Below, piece by piece: positions 47,810 through 60,719 of a stretch of DNA of 64,000 nucleotides (its first letter is position 1; each line of letters begins with the position of its first letter). The notes below the pieces were generated by a model. It was not told the origin of the DNA and made no database searches. It saw only the letters and a list, made by a program, of their open reading frames with translations. The position numbers and the translations under genes were made by a program. The stretch spans positions 1,616,297,711 to 1,616,361,710 of the forward strand of contig OY856409.1 of NCBI GenBank assembly GCA_963693085.1, in the 5' to 3' direction. The stretch is from Alisma plantago-aquatica. Lineage: Eukaryota; Streptophyta; Magnoliopsida; Alismatales; Alismataceae.

Positions 47810-50800
47810 ATGGCGAGTGAAGATGAACATTCTGAGCATGAACACCATGAGGATGGTAGTGGTGATGCTAAGAAAACTAGAGGTCCCACACTAATGTGTA
47901 GGCTGCAGGAGCTCAGGGCCAAAGGGGAGAAATTGGTAGTCCAGTTTGATGTCACAGGAGCACCTATTGGGGAACATGTCAGTGCTTTCAAACATTACGT
48001 AGGGGCGACCGCGTGCAGTAAGGTGACAATAGATATAGAAAATTGGCATGATATTTCTAATGCCTTAAAAGACCTCCTATGGAAAGATATATCTATGAGT
48101 GGAAGTGATATTATTTTAATATGTTTTTTTTTATTGATTCTAATATAGTTTACTTAGAAAGACATATCCTTTTTAAGACAACATTATTGCTTCTTTTGCA
48201 TGTATAGGGTGTTTTTCATCTAAATAAAAAAGAACACAAGAAAAAAGTGCTACAACGCTGTGGTGTACGATGGAGGGCTTTTAAGACATATCTCAAAAGG
48301 GAATTTATAGATAATCCTAAACAAAAGAAGAAAGCAACATATATGTATATTTTTATAGATCATGAGGTGTGGGAAAGATTTGTTGTAGCTAGGAACACGG
48401 AAGAGTTTCAGGTAATAAATATTGTGATGTATTGTATGAATCTTTAATTTCATACAATTAAGGAGGTGAATCTTTTTATATATGTTTGCCAAGTCTAAAT
48501 TGCAATACCTCATTTTAAATGATTAGGATATTCACGAGGCCCAAAAGGAAAGATGGGCCAAAATTGTGCATGACCATCGCTTGGGGCCCGGTGGTTATGC
48601 CTTCCGCCGCCAACTACAAGAGAAGCAATTCTCTTCTGGAGAAGAGTCTAGTACCACTCTAGTTGAGCGTCCACCCCGACACTTGCAGTGGATTGATGCT
48701 AGAAATAATCGAGCATGTGAAATTGTCAACCCTGCAACTAAGGAGGTGGCACAAAAGATGGTAGGTTTATCCCAACTAAGTAAAGAGTAACTCCCACAAA
48801 CTTAGATTTATTTATATCTAATTGATATTGTAATTTAATATTTTTATTAACTATGAATAGATTGATCTCCATGAGCAAAGGAAGGAAGGAAAGTTCATCC
48901 CAACTAGACACATGGATGAACTATCAATTGCTCTTGGTACGAAGGAGCATCCTGGCCGTGTTAGGGGATTAGGAGTTGTCATAGGATTCAAGTCTTATTT
49001 TGGCCCTTCACAATCTAAAAGAGGTCGTACAGGAGGTCTTACATAAGAGGAGGTTGAAACATTAGTAGCACAGAAAGTAAAAGAAATAATGTCTTCATTT
49101 TAGCCTACTCAACCTATTCATACTGTGAGTCTCTCAAGTGATGAGGTATAGGCCCATGCTCTAGTTGTAGAAGGTCATGGGAGCACTCCCAATGACCCAC
49201 CACAACAATCTGTAGTAAGTTTTTGTTCTATATGTTGTGTTATTTAGGTTGGTATGAACTGTAAACTTGTAGTGGAGGTTCCAGAATATAATGTTGTGAC
49301 AGTGGGTAAGGTATACAACCTTGGTGGTACATTGCATTGTCAACAAATTACTGATGATATTTGTTGTGTGTCCATCCATCTTGTGTATGACGGAATGGGG
49401 GACAAACCACTACCCACAGCTAATCTTGAATATAGTTCAGTTGAAGAAGCTGAGGGTGCTATGGTGGGTTGGCCTAGACACTTGGTTATCAATGACAAGG
49501 TATACCTTAATTCTACCATATTTTTCACATTTGATTGCATATATGAACTCGTGTAATATATGTAATTTAATTAACAGGTTTGCAAACCAAAAAGTAAAAA
49601 TTCTACTAGTCATCCTCCTATGCCCAAGCCATATTTTATTCCAGAATCCACATTTGATGAGTTGGGAAGTAAATGTAAATGTTTGTGTCGATACTTAGCC
49701 AACCAAAGCTCTGGATTACAAATGTTGATCAATTTAACAGAAGATGCAACTGGGAGGGACATTGACAGTTATATTTTTCTTGATGATATTATAGAGTTGT
49801 TTCGGTATGATTGGATGAATACTTCGATAATATAAGTATGGATACAGTAAGGATCTATCAATATAGAAAATTCTAATACACATTTTTAGCTTATTTCTAT
49901 ATGTAAATAATTACAATTGTTTTACAGCCATTTATATACCGAGACCACAAACTTTGATATAAGAAATATTGGATTCTTAATTCCTTCAATCACTAGTCAA
50001 GTGGAGACACGTGTTGAGGATGTGAATGAGTACTTCTCTACTACATTCAAATATTTTTCTAGTGAGGGGAAGGAAATTATCCTAATTCCTTTTAACGTCC
50101 AGAAAGTATTATTATTCAATATACTTTTAAAAATAAATAAAATTATTTATTTTAATGTTTGTTTTATTCTTACTTAGAGCTAAACATTGGGAATTAGTGG
50201 TGATTGTCCCAAAATTGATGACTCTTTATTATCTTGACCCAATGGGTAAAACAACAAGGGGTCACAAACTGAAATTGTCAGCTATGGAGTAAGCATAAAT
50301 TTAGTCAATATTTCATCATGATATTTCTATTCAGAATTTCTATTTTACCAACTATCGTTTAATTGATAGGGGTATAAAGGCTTTTCGTGAAGCTGGAGGA
50401 CAAATACCCAAAACATAAAAGACATTGACTTTGAAAAATGTCAAGGGAGCTACTTTGACAACTGCTTAGTCTTATATGTATTAATTTTCAACTCTTATAT
50501 GTCAACTCTTATAGTCTTATCTCAACTCTTGTTTATAGTAGTTTACTAACATTAAGTATAATTCATTATTTGTAGTGTCCTATACAAAATAATGACTGGG
50601 CTTGTGGCTACTATGTAATGAAATATATGTAAGCTATTGTCAAACAAGCATCACATGACATTCAGACTATAGATCAGGTAATAAAGAATAACATCATAAA
50701 TTTACAAGTGATTGTAATCATTTTATAAAATATTAGTATGTGTATTTTCTGTTATAGATCTTTATAACTCAGCCTTACACACATGAGGACTTAAATGAAT

Positions 50801-50860
50801 TCTGAGAAGAGTGGTCAGATGCTTTTCTAAATGAAGTCAATATAGCATTGGATTAAATAT
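47810..50860 (+). pseudogene. CACTA second gene: Transposase_24 region plus Ulp1-like C48 protease, multi-exon
   Basis: ATG at 47810 opens MASEDEHSEHEHHEDGS, then TRGPTLMCRLQELRAKGEKL. Probable exons: 47810 to about 48095; about 48207-48411 (CAG donor then GTAATA); 48527-48760 (AG acceptor, GTAGGT donor); from about 48862 (ELSIALGTKEHPGRVRG, the Transposase_24 signature); 49248-49500 (YNLGGTLHCQQI, a DUF8039-like piece); 49577-49833. Then AKHWELVVI near 50180, YYLDPMG near 50230 and IQNNDWACGYYVM near 50582 give a Ulp1-like fold with His 50185, Asp 50236, Gln 50585 and Cys 50603 in the expected order. Stops (such as at 49043) show decay. Such proteases cleave SUMO or like tags; a role in transposition is inference. 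Confidence 0.72.
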
Positions 50861-51237
50861 GTTAGTTCCATTTAGGTATGTGGTTTTAATACTCTTTCAT
50901 ATTTACTTTTGTATCTGACATTTAATATCATCTCAGACTTGCAATCTATCATTTTGTAAATTATGATGCGATTATGCGTAACTCAACTGAATATATGAAT
51001 CATTTTTGTTATGAATGTATAGTTTGGAATGGTGACAGTTGAGCATCAATGCTCCCCTCTCCCATATCCTGGTTCTTTTTGTTCTTCTATTCTGTTTTTG
51101 CAGAATTTTTTTAAAAAAATTTGTACCCTATAGGGTCGTTTATCTTAAAAAATCGAACTTATAGGTATCTCGGTCATGCCGCGTAAAACGTCCATGTTGC
51201 GGCGTAAAATGGCTGTGCCGTATAACACGGTCGTGTT

Positions 51238-51355
51238 GGGATATGGTAGAACGGTCGTGCCACGTAGCACGGTCGTGTTGGGATATGGTAGCACGGCTGT
51301 CCTAGCATATCCCAACACGGTCGTGCTATGCGGCACGACCGTTTTACCATATCCC
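51238..51355. repeat. 50-bp-arm hairpin in CACTA right arm
   Basis: Arms 51238-51287 and 51306-51355 are inverted repeats with an 18-base loop; arm 1 runs from GGGATATGGTAGAACGG to GTTGGGATATG, and only a few positions differ in arm 2. It could form a stable hairpin or double-stranded RNA. The core word is GCACGGTCGTG. Confidence 0.85.
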
Positions 51356-51374
51356 AGCACTGTTGTAGACTCTA

Positions 51375-51760
51375 TTGAGTCAGTTTTCTTCAGATAACCG
51401 TCCTTACAGAGCATATTTAGGGTCGGTTATTAAGAAAAACTGACCTTATAGGGTCTGGTTATCAGAATGCTCAATATAGACTCTATTGAGTTGGTTTTCT
51501 TCATATAACCGTCCTTACAGAGCATCTCTAGGGTCGATTATTGACAAAAACCAACCTTATAGGATTTAGGTACATTTTCTTTTCTCGTTTAGGGTTAATT
51601 TTTGACAACCTCTTGGGTCGGTTTTTACTATATAAGATCGGTTTTCTTTGGTTAAAAAAACCGATGCTATAGACCATTACTATAGTGACGGACACTTAGG
51701 CGTCGGCTGAAAAGTGACGCTATAGGCTTAAAAACACCGACGCTATAGACCATTTATGTA
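51375..51760. repeat. Right subterminal repeats of the CACTA element
   Basis: GACTCTATTGAGTCAGTTTTC with ACCGTCCTTACAGAGCAT occurs twice (about 51368 and 51479), and TAGGGTCGGTTATT-type units recur. The final unit CACCGACGCTATAGACC adjoins the terminal TGTACTAGTG. Confidence 0.7.
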
Positions 51761-51766
51761 CTAGTG

Positions 51767-53474
51767 GGAGTAGGCTGATGGCTAGGCAAGTCGATGGCTA
51801 GTTTCTCATTTTTATCAATGTTGTCGCTATTGACATCAATAGACCATTATGATTGCTTGATGACTTTTTTTAGAGAAAAAGGATCGATTCATTACTTGTT
51901 AGCCATACGACATCTACAATTGGAGAGAAAGATACAAACAAAACATACAAACATCACGTTCAGTAACCCTAGGGCACTACAACTCATATTGGAATGAGAG
52001 AGAGACATTTATGCATTGATTCTTCTTCCTTGAGGCTGTCTTAAGCAACTTTTCATGAAGAATTCCTTCAACCTGAGCGTTAAGTAGTGGTAGAGGGGCT
52101 GGAATAAGACGGTATTATGCTTGTATATCAACTCAAACGAAGCCATACAACTGAGTAATGAGATCAATCCAGAGCAAAGATGAGATAGCCGTACTAAGGT
52201 TGAATTACCGGGGGAAACCCCAGAAAAACCACCGCCTTCACAGAGGAAGGAGTAACAACCCTTATTCAAAGGAAGAAACAATGCTGATATACGGCGGAAC
52301 AAGGCAGATAGCCTGCCAGAAACTAGCACCCAAGCGAGAAACCTGCAAGGCAGAAACAGAGGAGGGAAACTCGCCTCCTCCGGAACCCCTACGAGGACAC
52401 CCCCACCGGCCACCTGCCTCAGCCTCAAGGTAGATCTGAGCAAGACTCTGCCAGGAGAAGAGCACCACCACCTCCTGCAAGCAACACGCCGAAGAGAAGA
52501 CCCGATCACAACCAGGTCGCACGGCCGCCGCCCAGGGGGAGAGACGAGGAGCTCGGAGAGGCACCTGCAAAAGGAAACCGGAAGAAGAAGCAAGTCGAGG
52601 AGGAGGCCCGGGGGGAGAAGGTGATGGCCCAGCAGGACGCCTGACCCCCTCCCCTAAGCCTGAGCACCGCACACGGGGGGAGCCCTAGATCACCGCCGTG
52701 ATCGCCAGACGGGAGAAAACTCATGTAATTCAGACTTTATAATCTGCTTGATGACTTCTTTGTCTCGACATGCTTCTGGTATTGAGCTCTATTTCATCGA
52801 TGGTGGATGATCAACCATTGCTAGCTCGATAGCTTGGTCGACCACAGATGTAGCCAGGCGTTGTATGCATAATTATTTCACTAAAACATGATAGCTTTAT
52901 GAGGACGTAAGAGTCATTGATCAATAGTTTCTTTTATTCATGATCCTTTATGTGACATTTGCATGCAAGAACAACAATGAGAACTAAATTTTCTAATGCT
53001 TTCTCCTACCATGGTGTTGCCTTTTAAATTTGTTGCCCTTTTTCTTAGTCAAAGATGCCCGGTCAAAATAGCAACTTCCTGAACTTTAAAGCCGTTTGTT
53101 TTTCTAAATTTGAAAATAAAGTACAATGTTGATTTGCTGCTAAATTTGCATTGAGACAACTTATTAAGAAAACTACTTAATGAGTTGCCTTGGAGCCTGG
53201 TCAAATATATCAATGAGTATTCATGTTTTCTAAACAATTTAAAATTTTTTTGGTTTATTTCCTTTAATCACCAATACTAATTTAATGGACACAAATAAGT
53301 TTGTTTTGTGCTACCTATAAGACAAAAATTAGATTTATTAAGCATTTGTATTTAGAAAATGGACAAATTACAAAAACACTAAGAATTAAACAATTAAAGG
53401 CAGATCATGGCTAATAAAGTTACAAAATATAAGGTAAAATATAAAGTAATATTATAAAATTTTGGATGTTATCA
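51767..53474 (-). repeat. Element E 3' LTR, minus strand (interrupted)
   Basis: The LTR start on the minus strand is TGATAACATCCAAAAT at 53474. It matches F (35770-36699) in inverted orientation over roughly 600 bases. The retroposed insert at 51867-52744 splits it; 51767-51853 continues it to the CACTA right end. Where it ends to the left of the CACTA is not resolved. The short frames around 53049-53237 are not supported. Confidence 0.6.
51867..52744 (-). mobile_element. GC-rich retroposed insert with 13-bp TSD (LINE-like)
   Basis: TGCTTGATGACTT flanks it at 51854-51866 and 52745-52757. The plus strand opens TTTTTAGAGAAAAAGG, so the minus strand ends in a short A-tailed tract; insertion was therefore on the minus strand by target-primed reverse transcription. 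The 878-bp body is GC-rich at its 5' half and has two overlapping minus frames (52009-52593, 194 residues; 52262-52672, 136 residues) rich in Arg, Ser and Leu. I recognise no domain. It may be an internally deleted LINE, which keeps both ends, or a retrocopy of a GC-rich transcript. Confidence 0.65.
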
Positions 53475-56033
53475 ACCTCTGCAAGGTTATAACTTGCTTG
53501 TCCTCAAGAAAGATTCAAACTCAAAGATCCTAAAATGACATCCAAATTGAGTCTGGCAATAAACACTAAGATTAGGAAAAATAATTTTGAATCACAAGTT
53601 ATCCATGAGATGTTGTTTTAGAATGAACCTCCACCACACAAACAAACCTGCTAATATAAGATCAGAGAACTACCAACCATGTTTAAGTGGATTCACTGCA
53701 GTCCAACAAGATTTGTAGGGATGTAAACCATATATATAAGTATTAAAGCACACACACTTAGGAAATTGAGTAAAATGATGAATCTGAGTAGTGAGATGCC
53801 ATCAGGAATTCATGTAAACTATATTCATTTTCTAATATAAAAATAAAAATAAAGGAAAAAGACTATAATGGCTCACGAGGTCCCTGATCTGTGTCAAGCT
53901 GGTCCACATAATGAACAACGGTCCCTACAATCTGATCCAATTAGCTCAAACAGTGAGATGATCTCCTCATACCATGCTCGAACCAACCCTACTACTAAGA
54001 AAGTCGTATTTCTCTCATATGGGTTCCTAAAAGACTTTCTAGAGAATTTTGGATGACACTACCAGGCACAACATACGTTTGTGAGCACAACCATACACCC
54101 ACTGACCATCATCCGTAATTCTCCTAAAAAGGAAAAATAAATCACTCATAATTGTATTCACTCTCATGCTTTTACTACTACATTCTAATTAATTGGCTAG
54201 CTATTTTAGGATATTCTACTTTTATAGAAAAGGAAATTATTTTTGAGATTTTTGGGTGGCCAAGCCTCTTTGCTTATTTTTATTTTTTATTTTATTTTTG
54301 ACTCATTGTAATGTGGGAAAGTATGAAGACCATCATAATAAACAATCCATCTTGATAAAACTCAAAAATCATCATAGCTCACTCAAACCTTAGTGAAAAT
54401 ATTTTATGAGATTCAAGGATCCTTAGAATATTTCCAAATCTATAAAAACACTGCTTGGAGTTTTGATCTTACAATAGTTCCAACAATTGGGCACGAGCCT
54501 TAGGCTCATGATTCATAACATGAAACTGGCAAACAAGTAATTATAAACTGTAGGTAGCATGTGTAATCTTAGAATTTATTGTCAAATTTGTAAGAAGGAA
54601 TGAATGAGATGAATGGAGCTAAAGGTCAAGAAAATATAATGACGATGGGGTGATTTAACACACGATGAGCATTAAACCTGGCATACATACCAACATAGCC
54701 ACAACTATAGAAACTAAAATTTACACAACAAAGTCCTAAAATAAAAAAATGTAGATAGAAGAGATAGAAGGGTATACTGTCCTACCACCCCATGCTTAAA
54801 ATTTTGCTCGCCCTCAAGCAAATACTAAACCTAGGATAGTAGGGATGTTGTGCGTTGAAGTCATATATCCCCTAAAGGAAAGAGGTTCTCCTAAAGATAA
54901 CAAAATGTGAATCTTAGATCCTAAGTTTTGGGAGCCATGTCACTTGTGTCTTGCATATTGGATTAATCATGTATGAGTAGAATGTAAAGAGCGGTGGATC
55001 TTTTCAAGTCTAGAATAGGAAAATAAAATTTAACGACTTGGTGACTTCATCTTCATAGTGATCAAGAAATGAATTCCTTAGTATAACATCATCAAGATAT
55101 CCATCAAATTAAGGATCTTCATAGTTGGTCCCCATGATTTTGAAACATGAAATGATGGAGGTAAGAGGTTTCACGTCTAGAAAATATTTATGGTCTTCCC
55201 TCTCCTTCTCAAAGTCTGAGATTGGATCACTTTTTGTATACCCAAGTTGAATATGGGACATCCAATTATCTTCTATAGGCAGGGCAATCTTAGGTGAATC
55301 AAGTTGTGAATCCTTCACCCCAAGCTTGTCACTGAGAAAGGGGGTAGTATGTTTTCATGTGTTGCAATTGTGTTCTTGAAGTCTGTCAAAATGGCATCCC
55401 TCATATTTTCATCACCCTCTAAGGGGGTGGAGTGAAAGTACAAAATGGGTGGTCATAATTATTAGGATCACATTCCACTAATGTGTAGTAATCATTGTCC
55501 TCATCATCATATAAGTTGTTCCAACCCAAAGTAGATGATACATTAGTAACAAAATGAAAATCCTCAACATGTGAAATGTTTCTTAGAGTTGGGATAGAAA
55601 ACAAATTGGACTGATCAAGTAAGTTATTAAATTAATCTATAGGGTGGTGCATGGCTTCTTAATCATCTATAGGTATGTGAAAATCTCTACCATCAACTTC
55701 CATGTTAGGATATTGTAAATCTTCTGCTAGTAGTTGCATTGTATCAAACAGGTGGATGAAGGACTCTCTTAGTTAGGGTAATCTTCACTAAAAAATCTAG
55801 TTGATTACAATGGAGGATCTGAGTAGGAAGGCAAAATGAATTCTTCATTGGGACTAGTGTATTGGACATGATGGTTGAAGTCGCCATACACGCAAATTGA
55901 GTGTGGATCTGTTGTATACACTGAGGGTGTATTAACAAAGGTCTATTCACCGATGTATATGAAGCTTCTATTGCGAGCAGTAACCTCTTTTGGTTCTTGA
56001 ATCACGTGGTTTTCCCTCTCAGTCATAGTTGGA
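53475..56033 (-). mobile_element. Element E: gypsy-type non-autonomous element, minus strand, internal part
   Basis: Adjacent to the LTR, the minus strand reads CTTGAGGACAAGCAAG then a decayed PPT, the context of Tat/Athila-like 3' ends. A second such context (CTTGAGGGCGAGCAAAATTT then AAGCATGGGGTGG) lies at about 54784-54815, 1.3 kb inside. Unknown minus frames follow at 55109-55318, 55419-55604 and 55744-55950; the last reads into the split frame at the hAT insertion. No protease, integrase or reverse transcriptase is seen in the part present. E continues at 63593 and beyond the window. Confidence 0.6.
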
Positions 56034-57121
56034 TATAGATTTAGGGATGAGCATCGGGTCGGGCCATACCGGGTTTTGTCTGTGCCAAACCCAAACCCAC
56101 ATTTTAAAGCGGGTCGCGGGTTGAGTTTGGGCCCAAATAGAATTGAAAAATGTCAGCCCATACCCAACCCATATAAGAATTTTGTGTTTCGATTCAGGTT
56201 CGGGTTTGCCCATATAACATCAAATGAGCACACCAAATTTTTCTAGACCTAACTTGCTAATATGTAAACTAAACTAGTATGATATATATTTGTGATCAAC
56301 CTTCAAAAAAAAAATATGATTTGTGATCTATGTAGATGGAATATGTATACCTTAGTTGTGTGATCCCCTACAACAATGAAATGGGTATTAAAAGAGCAAC
56401 AAATCATTTTCTCATGCATGTGAATGTATGAGACTTAAAAAATCAGTAGAATCTACAATATTGTGGCCTTTTGCTTCCTCGTCCTATATGTATTAACAAT
56501 GAAATGGATGTTGAAAGGGTAAAAGGATATTTCTCTCCTGCATGTGGACATATGAGTAAGAAAATGAGCAGAATCTACTATGCAATAAGCTAGTTACTTC
56601 TTTATTTTTCTTTAATGAGCTAATAATATGACTATTCTAAGTGTTATATACATTGTAAATCAAAGTATGGATGACATGGTTTATTCAGTTGTTAAAATAT
56701 ACAGAATTAAACAACAAAAGGGTCCATTTGGATGACACAATGAGATCAAAACAAAGATATCAAGTATGCCTATCTATGTCAATGATGGTTTTCTTACTAG
56801 TATCAATTCACTAATCATGTTGATTGATTACAGATTATCCATGTTTCCACTAGTTGGATATGTACTACACATTGCATTAAGAAATTAGTATATTTTTCTT
56901 TTAGGACAAACATAGATGTATACATATAAAATGTACATAAAATCTAATCGGGCATTCGGGTTTTCGGGACTAGGTTTACCTTAGCCCGTACCCATCCCAA
57001 ATATAATAAGAGTTTAAATTTTAAGCCCGAGACACACATATTATAAATTAGGTTCAGATCTAGATTGGGTTATGTGGGTTGGGTCGCGGGTCAGATCGGA
57101 CTGGCCTGGCCCGATGCTCAT

Positions 57122-59985
57122 TGTAAGGAGGCAGGATCACCCCCTTAAAAAAAGATTTGAATAATTTTTGAAGAATTAACATCCATTCTAAACACACGCA
57201 AAGGTATGTTGGAATAGGTATACATTTTCCAAATTTATTATAATGGTATGCAAAAGACCAAAGTGTTGTAGTGGAATAAAAATAATGACTATATTCAATT
57301 TTCACAAAAGATTACAAAAGTAAATCATAATATCCCATAAGGGTTTACATGTATGATACAACATAAGGATCTAAGTAGAGGGAAATCTAAACCATAACAA
57401 CTTTGTCTCCAAGCTTTAACTCCTTAAGCTAGTCCAAAACTCCATGCCTTATCATCCAAGTCCTTCACCTAGGGTTGGAAACATACCCCAGTAAGAAGAG
57501 AAAATAGATGACATCAACAAAGGTTGGTGTGTGCATACTAAATAGGAAATTGAGAAATATATGGAATAAAGGACATCAAATATAAAAGGCTTCCCATAGA
57601 AAGGATAAGGACCACCCAAATGGGTATCAAGAGAAAAGGAATTGTAATCATATGATAATAAAAGAATAATTGCCATTAATAAAACATAAAGATTGTGCCA
57701 CACAATCACATGTAAATAATTAGGGCACACACCCCATATCATCAACCTGCATGCATGTGAGATAAACATAGCCCTATAACAATATAAACACAAAGGTGGC
57801 CGAGTCTCATAAACTTGAAACCTGATAGAGAAAGAAATACTTCCAATCTACCAAATATATAAAACATGGGCGAAGAATCACACATATTGCCCTGGGTATG
57901 AGGTTTCTTTCCATCCCAAAAGAGCAGGAAATATCACATCTGCTCGGCAGGAAATAACACATTCGCCATGAAAACCAATGCAATTACACTACTCTAGTGC
58001 TACTGAATCACATAGCATGTTAATTTTAGAGGCAAGTAGAAAGTATAGTTAATATATATAAACTAGTCACCACATAAGTGACCAACATATACATCCACCT
58101 ATTAAGTGGACAAAAGACATCACATGTCATCTTTTGGAGTTCCATCATGAAAAAAGCATAAGGTAAGAGTTCAAAAGAATATCCATGATCACATGATCAA
58201 TATCAAATAAGGTAGTTCACATAAACCATGATTTTCAAAAGAAAAGATGTATTTAGGCTAATGTCCATAGGACAAAGAGAATATGAATAAGCATAGCTGA
58301 ATTGCTCAACATAGAAGAATAGGGGATACATCATACCTCAACTTCAGAGTCTAAACAGTCTAAGTTAGTCCTAGATCCAAGCCTAGGCCTCCAAAGAACC
58401 TCTAAAGAAGGTGGACATGTCCAATAAGAAGGTTCCCAAGCTTAGAGAGGTTGATTTCTCCAACAAAGCTCCTATCTCGAGTAAGAAGCACCTTCTCCAC
58501 TTCAGAGGTAAAAAACCCTAACAAAAGAACATGGAGATGAGGTATTTATGGGTTCTAGGTGGGGTTTCACCATGGAAGGCCATGGTTCCAACCTGGAGTA
58601 AGGTGTAAGGAAGACTAAAAACATGAAAATAGGGAAGGAAATGAGGATACTTACTAGTTTTGGTCAAAATCACCAAGGAGAAGCTTTAGAAACCCTAAAT
58701 AGAGAAAATTTGGAACCCTATGGGCCTTCTTCAGCAAGGTAGGCACCTTCTTTTACCTTGGGACAACACCTTCATGGAAAAATAGAGTGGAGTTATACTC
58801 TAAGCTAGAGGAAAGAAAGAAGAGCAAGAGTTTTTGAATTTGGAGTTGGGAAGGGGTAGATATGACTATATAAAGAAAGAGGTCAAGTATGAGGTGTCTA
58901 TGAGACTTACCATGTGTCATGTATAAGGGTGTCCATGGACATGCAAGACTTTATGGATAAGGAAGAAGTTAAGCATGAGGTGTCAATTTACTTTCCATGT
59001 GTCCAATGCTAAGGGTGCCTATGGACATGCAAACATTTATGGATAAGGAAGAAGTCAAGCATGAGTCCATGGAGCTTTCCATGTGTCCTTAGCCTAGGGA
59101 TTTCATGGCCATGTAAGTGGACATCTCATAGAGGCTTCTTGAATATAAAATGTCAGTTTATGGACACTTATAGGCCATCCCAACCGACCTCCAATCAAAG
59201 AAATAACCCCATTGGTTGATAGCTTCTAAAGACAAGCTCATTTATAAAGAGAGTAATCCCTAAAATGCCCTTGGAAAGAAACACCTTCAAAACAAGGTGC
59301 AACTAGGCGCCCTATGGTTCAAAAACTTGAGAATGGTAATGGAATATATAACTATTATAATGCATTGACAATTTGCAAAGAAAACTTCACAATTGGGTAA
59401 ATTGTAGAAAAGTCCAGAATGTACCTAAAATTGCATAACTTGCACAAACAACATCCAAACTGGACCAAACTTCATATACAAGTTATCTTTGATGTGTTGA
59501 ATATGAATTTGTCATTATTTATATATTTTTAAGTTATGTAATCACATTATTCATTACTTATGCCTTTTACACATTTTCTCTCTCCTAAACTTATCCTAAT
59601 ATTTCAAGGTTATCCAAATTAGATGAAATTTGACATGTAGGCTAATTTTGATATGTAGATTTCGAATTTGAAGTTTGCTTCCACTTTTGAGACTTCTTTT
59701 TATGAGATATGACATATGGCCCATTAACGACCCATTATCTAAATTATTCATCCAATTAAGTTTCTTATCTTCATATTACCACCAAAATGAGTTTTGTGGC
59801 ATATTTTATGTATCCATTATAAACTTAAGATTAATGCTGGAACATTAGGTTACATTAAGGTGACCTATACATGCATTATCTCATTGGGTTATACTAACCA
59901 TCTATTTAGGTCTAACCTTCAACCTTGTTTGGCTAAGTCCAAAATGTCAACTTCTAGGGTAGGGTCTGAGATCTAGTATGTTACA
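57122..59985 (-). repeat. Element D 3' LTR
   Basis: It is the 3' copy in D's own orientation, and aligns with 60720-63574 with few differences by eye, the densest cluster being in the first 150 bases. A tandem repeat of about 85 bases (CATGTGTC...) starts at 58911, 58996 and 59080. Confidence 0.85.
58911..59113. repeat. 85-bp tandem repeat in D's left LTR
   Basis: CATGTGTC with GGACATGCAA and TTATGGATAAGGAAGAAG recurs with units starting at 58911, 58996 and 59080; the last unit is partial. The right LTR has the same array at 62506, 62591 and 62678. Confidence 0.75.
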
Positions 59986-60719
59986 ACACACCACCCCTTA
60001 AAGGGATTTCGTCCTCAAAATCAAATCATCTACATATAAGAAAACAACTTATTCACTACCCCTTAAAGGATTCATCTTATTAAGTCAAAACTATTATTTA
60101 GGTACAAAAGGTTCAACTACACTTCCTTACATCCAACTACATAAGCAGCATGCTAAAAAAGAAACATTACTCGTAAAGACTAACTATGAACTATGGGTTA
60201 ACTTGCTCTTGTCCATCCTCAGACAAGTCTTTACACCCGGGAGACTAGTTCAACATAATAGGGTCCCTACAGATAAATCATATAGATGTCTAAGGAAACT
60301 ACTACCTAAAAGCATGATATTTCAGACAATTCATATCAGCTCAGTCCAGGCCGATATCAATGGATTTGGTACTCCTCGTAAACCAAGCTAGTGGTGCGGA
60401 GGAAAATCTTGCCAACCCCCAAAACCTGATCCTTTTTAGACACCTTTACTTTCAATTTCATATCCTAGTAGCTGCCTAAAGGCTAAGATAAAAAACCTCA
60501 AGTTACTATGGTTACTTATGCATCTTTTAGTTGTAAGTATTTTAAGGATCTATTCATCATTATTCTAATGTGAAAACTATATGATCCTAAATCAAACATT
60601 CATCATCTATTGATCAACTCTAGGGAAAACATGTCACTTAAAGGTAAGGCAAGGATTCTAACTAGGGAGATAAAATTGAAATAGTCAAATTCTGACTACC
60701 ATGGGCTCTGATACCATTC
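59986..60719 (-). other. Element D internal region (734 bp)
   Basis: It has no reading frame above background. On the minus strand it begins with the primer site and ends with GAGGACGAAATCCC and a PPT-like AAGGGGTGG next to the LTR. The 62-residue frame at 60203-60391 is not supported. Confidence 0.75.
60703..60716 (-). other. Primer-binding site of element D
   Basis: TGGTATCAGAGCCC on the minus strand lies three bases inside the 60720 LTR and fixes the minus orientation. It is a full match to the tRNA-Met-type primer site. Confidence 0.8.

Larger units (their letters stand above)
41312..51766 (+). mobile_element. CACTA (En/Spm) DNA transposon, 10.5 kb
   Basis: The left end is CACTACTACATTTTTTGC and the right end reads TGTACTAGTG; the reverse complement of the right end begins CACTAGTACA. 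The 3-bp TSD is GGA (41309-41311, 51767-51769). Subterminal repeats, a TNP2-type transposase (44420-47629) and a second gene (from 47810) complete the canonical layout. Solo LTR S2 (41582-42854) accounts for 1,278 bases including its TSD. Multiple stops in the transposase mean this copy cannot move on its own, but its termini look usable by an active relative. Confidence 0.92.
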
